Below, piece by piece: positions 61,359 to 64,000 of a DNA stretch of 64,000 nt. Position 1 is the first letter of the stretch. Each line of letters begins with the position of its first letter. Made by a program: the position numbers and the translations under genes. The notes beneath the pieces were generated by a model. It did not search any database. It saw only the letters and a program-made list of their open reading frames with translations, and was not told where the DNA came from. This stretch comes from Caldithrix abyssi DSM 13497 (GTDB lineage: Bacteria; Calditrichota; Calditrichia; Calditrichales; Calditrichaceae): NCBI RefSeq assembly GCF_001886815.1, contig NZ_CP018099.1, forward strand, positions 1,548,501 to 1,612,500, written 5' to 3'.

Positions 61359-63911
61359 CTATCGCATCAGCAGCAACTTAACCGTTTTCTCTGTTTTTGC
61401 AGAGCGAACTTTCAAAAAATAAAGTCCTGTAGCCAGAAGCGAATAAGCATTATCGCGACCGTCCCACACAAATTGCATCGGGGAGGAGAGCGCCGCGGAG
61501 GGGGAAAACGTTTTTACGCATCGGCCATTTAAATCAAATATTTTCAGTTCGCATAATTGGTCGGTATTGTCATTGAATGTGACTGAAATTCTGGTCTTGC
61601 CGTTAAAAGGATTGGGGTAACAACGCACCATAAGCGGCGACGAAATGATGATTTCGCCCCGTTCCGTACGGACTTCAATCGAATCCAGGCGTTGTATCCG
61701 GCCGTTAAAAGAGACGCTTTCAAGTATGTACCTGTAAGTTCGATGAACAAGAACCTCCGCATCTTGGTAACGGTAGTGGCGGCCGGTTGAGGAGTGGCCG
61801 GCGCCCTTTAATTCGGAAGCGGTTTCAAAGCTGGCTGCCGGGCGGTATTCGGCATCTCCGTTTTCCTTTTTTAAGATCACAAAACCATGGTTATTTACTT
61901 CCGAAGCAGTTTGCCAGGTTAGTTCAACCGCGCTTCCATCATAACGTCCGCTAAACGATAAGAGAACAACCGGCAGCGATTGATCGGCTGCCAGATAGCC
62001 GGGCGTTGCATTGCTTGCCGATGTGCTCACGCTCCAGTTGCCGCTGCTGATTTGATAAGCATACTGACCTGTCCCACCCACATTAGAAGGAGTTTGATCA
62101 ATTACCACCCCGTCGTAACGATTTACATTCCCGCCCTGGATGAGTGCCCAGCGCGTTCCGCTGCCCGTACCCAGTTGTAAATCAGACGTGCCGGGATTGA
62201 AGTGGACATTTTCAGGTAAGGGCCCCCATTCGCTTTCGAAAGTCGTCTGGTCGCTGCCATTAGCCACCAGCAGAAAACCGCCGGCGGGAACCGTGGTAGA
62301 ATAAAGCATAAAAGATTCGTCGCCGCCAAAATCGAAAACATACGCCCCGCTGTTAAATCGACCGTCGGAACCCGGGAGGCAGCGCACGATCTTGGCCTGG
62401 GAAAGATCCACCGTTTTCTGCGAGGCGTTGTAAATTTCTAAGAAAGCATTGGTCGCAATATTGCCGTCGCTAATTTCGCTAATGAAGATTTCCGGAATTG
62501 AACCTCCCGAGTTTTGAACCCGAACACGGGTAAAATCCAGAAAAGGTGCCAGTCCGGGCGCTCTTGTTTTCTGGCCGTTTATATCCTGCAGTTGCAGGTA
62601 ATAATCCAGATATCGCAGATCGGGTGGGAAATTAATCTCGAAAAAGAAAGAATCTTGCCGTCCCTGAGGTTTAATCGACGAATTTTGCCACGAACTTTGA
62701 CCGTTAAAGCGGTAGTAAACGTATGAGCTGGCCGTATCAATCGAACTGCCGTTAATTTGATTGAATTCTCCGCGCAGACGCTGTCCGAGCAAGCGAATGG
62801 AATCCAGTGGATTGGTAAAAATTCCCGGTCCGTCATTCACATAATCGAGTACAATCAAGCCGGTTTGCGGATCGGATACCAGAATGTTTCGCGAAGGAAG
62901 ATAGGGAAAACAGCCCCAGAATCCACGGTACATGGTAGAAGGATTGGGCTGTATGGTGTCGTAAACCGCCACTTCGTTTAAATTGTTCAGGTCGGAGGCA
63001 TCCAGCACGCGCAGGCCATCCAGCCAGTACGACATGTAAATCAGGTCAAAATACCAGCGTGAGTGGTGTAAGCTCGTTTCTCCGATGGTATTAGTGGCCG
63101 TACTGTATTCCGAAATCATGGAAGCAGTGTTCAGGGGATCAATATTCCAAAGCGCCAGATGTCCGCCGATGGTTTCGTGATCTACGCTCAAAATGTCTCC
63201 TCGATCGTTTAACCATCCGCTGTGCGTTTTATCGCCGGTGTTGGTAATGGTGTAAATAAGCTGAATATTAGAAGGATCGGAAACATCCAGAAAGTCAATT
63301 TCTCCTTTCTGAACAAAGCCCACCAGGGTGTCGTTCCTGACAAAAATGTGGTGGTAGGTGCGGTACCAGGTGCCCAGTTCTACAGGATTTAGTGGGTCGG
63401 AAATGTCGAGGGCAATTAAATTCACGTTCGTTCTGTTACTGGTAACATCGGCCATGTAGGCCACAGTATCGGCAATAAATATGACGTACGCCTCGCTAAA
63501 TCCGTTGGCGTATTCGTTTACAACCTGCGCGTTGTACGGATCGTGCGCATCGATGATCTGTAGCGGCCCCGGGCGCATAACGGCATAAATGTAGCCATCG
63601 TAATATTTGGCGTGGTACAATCTATGACCGCCTGCCGGGATGGGCAATGAGCTGGCAATAACAGGATTGGTGGGCGTTGAAACATCGACGATAGCAACGC
63701 CACCTTCGGTCCTGGGTACAATGGCAAATTCGCGTCCCTCGTCTGTGAAGCCCCACGCATCGGCTACGATAAAATCTTCTCCGGCTACAGCGCTGAAAAA
63801 GGTGGTGCTTAAGCGTTGAACATTTTGAATGGTCTGGGCCTTCAGCAGCGCGACAATAAATAGTAAAAGGATCGTTAATAAGTAAAAAAACAAACGTGCT
63901 AACTTAAACAT
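61359..63911 (-). CDS. Large exported LVIVD-repeat / lamin-tail protein with sorting domain
   Basis: 850 aa: signal peptide (1-25), then LVIVD-type propeller repeats in ~40-370 (GGVAIVDVSTPTNPVI, PLQIIDAHDPYNAQVV, DFLDVSDPSNIQLIY) as in the choice-of-anchor B family. A lamin-tail-like domain follows (~480-630; FISEISDGNIATNAFLEIYNAS), then a fibronectin-like module (VVLLSFSGRYDGSAVELTWQ). A type IX-like sorting domain (RCYPNPFNGKTRISVTF to KLLLMR) ends it. No catalytic residues were recognised; it is probably a surface adhesin or scaffold. GGGAG lies before the ATG. Its fibronectin-like/sorting end closely parallels that of the subtilisin-like protease at 56497. Confidence 0.88.
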   Translation of the reverse strand: MFKLARLFFYLLTILLLFIVALLKAQTIQNVQRLSTTFFSAVAGEDFIVADAWGFTDEGREFAIVPRTEGGVAIVDVSTPTNPVIASSLPIPAGGHRLYHAKYYDGYIYAVMRPGPLQIIDAHDPYNAQVVNEYANGFSEAYVIFIADTVAYMADVTSNRTNVNLIALDISDPLNPVELGTWYRTYHHIFVRNDTLVGFVQKGEIDFLDVSDPSNIQLIYTITNTGDKTHSGWLNDRGDILSVDHETIGGHLALWNIDPLNTASMISEYSTATNTIGETSLHHSRWYFDLIYMSYWLDGLRVLDASDLNNLNEVAVYDTIQPNPSTMYRGFWGCFPYLPSRNILVSDPQTGLIVLDYVNDGPGIFTNPLDSIRLLGQRLRGEFNQINGSSIDTASSYVYYRFNGQSSWQNSSIKPQGRQDSFFFEINFPPDLRYLDYYLQLQDINGQKTRAPGLAPFLDFTRVRVQNSGGSIPEIFISEISDGNIATNAFLEIYNASQKTVDLSQAKIVRCLPGSDGRFNSGAYVFDFGGDESFMLYSTTVPAGGFLLVANGSDQTTFESEWGPLPENVHFNPGTSDLQLGTGSGTRWALIQGGNVNRYDGVVIDQTPSNVGGTGQYAYQISSGNWSVSTSASNATPGYLAADQSLPVVLLSFSGRYDGSAVELTWQTASEVNNHGFVILKKENGDAEYRPAASFETASELKGAGHSSTGRHYRYQDAEVLVHRTYRYILESVSFNGRIQRLDSIEVRTERGEIIISSPLMVRCYPNPFNGKTRISVTFNDNTDQLCELKIFDLNGRCVKTFSPSAALSSPMQFVWDGRDNAYSLLATGLYFLKVRSAKTEKTVKLLLMR

Positions 63912-64000
63912 TAATGCTCCCTCAATTAATAAGACAAGGAAATAAAATTCAAGAATAGCTACATTGCGTTAGCGCACAGAATTACTGATAAAAAAAGTAA
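63912..64000. other. Upstream region of the LVIVD gene
   Basis: Only 89 bp before the window edge. It should contain part of the promoter for the leftward gene; no element was assigned. Confidence 0.3.

Noticed and set aside
1-64000. tRNA or rRNA genes
   Set aside because: No cloverleaf-like TTCGA arms with matching acceptor stems and no rRNA-like stretches were noticed; a tRNAscan/Infernal run would settle this.

Overview
The window looks like a chromosomal segment of a thermophilic or anaerobic member of the Calditrichota/FCB side of the bacteria, possibly a Caldithrix relative. This is inferred from three exported proteins with type IX-secretion-like C-terminal sorting domains, a tricorn-type protease, a DUF4954 protein typical of Bacteroidota relatives, an ADP-forming acyl-CoA synthetase, and intergenic DNA packed with dispersed repeats. 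No rRNA, tRNA or CRISPR array was recognised. The left-most gene is cut by the window edge.

Layout. 1-1.7 kb: C-terminal part of an M14-type carboxypeptidase. 2.3-4.7 kb (minus): queuosine precursor genes queD-queE-queF and, after a repeat-filled gap, queC. 5.0-8.3 kb: tricorn-like protease. 8.6-9.7 kb (minus): orphan nuclease-fold protein and a HicBA toxin-antitoxin pair. 10.7-16.6 kb: Cys/Met-metabolism PLP enzyme, penicillin-acylase-family hydrolase, a nine-copy ~91-bp tandem array, and an ApbE lipoprotein. 16.8-20.3 kb: two complete insertion sequences (ISL3 and IS1634 types) that both landed in one copy of a dispersed intergenic repeat; their target duplications let the original sequence be reconstructed. 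20.7-26.0 kb: ACP, ADP-forming acyl-CoA synthetase, NagB and DUF4954 protein. 27.1-31.9 kb: PAP2 phosphatase, GH1 glycosidase, GT21-type and GT4 glycosyltransferases and a small membrane ORF. 32.4-36.9 kb: a cluster of unusual putative proteases (tandem retropepsin-like, CPBP, HExxH zincin) with a small membrane protein. 37.4-39.5 kb (minus): cysE-cysK, preceded by a promoter, a 43-aa leader peptide ending in six consecutive Cys codons, and a terminator-like hairpin. 40.1-45.0 kb: kaiC-kaiB-kaiB-like-hybrid kinase operon, facing a two-gene sensor kinase operon (45.2-51.8 kb). 52.4-55.8 kb: YkgJ-type cysteine-cluster protein and a FAD/Fe-S D-2-hydroxyacid dehydrogenase. 55.9-56.5 kb: second tandem repeat array. 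56.5-63.9 kb: secreted subtilisin-like protease, sialate-O-acetylesterase-like protein, HAD phosphatase and a large LVIVD/lamin-tail protein; the three exported ones carry sorting domains.

The most notable system is the poly-cysteine leader in front of cysE-cysK. It has all the parts of a cysteine-sensing attenuator: a promoter, a strong ribosome-binding site, a Cys6 run next to the stop codon, and a hairpin with a U-rich tail before cysE. Next in interest are the four-gene Kai operon with a degenerate second KaiB and a kinase, the multi-protease cluster, and the repeat families. In the tandem arrays two hairpins share one 12-nt core but have different, internally complementary arms.
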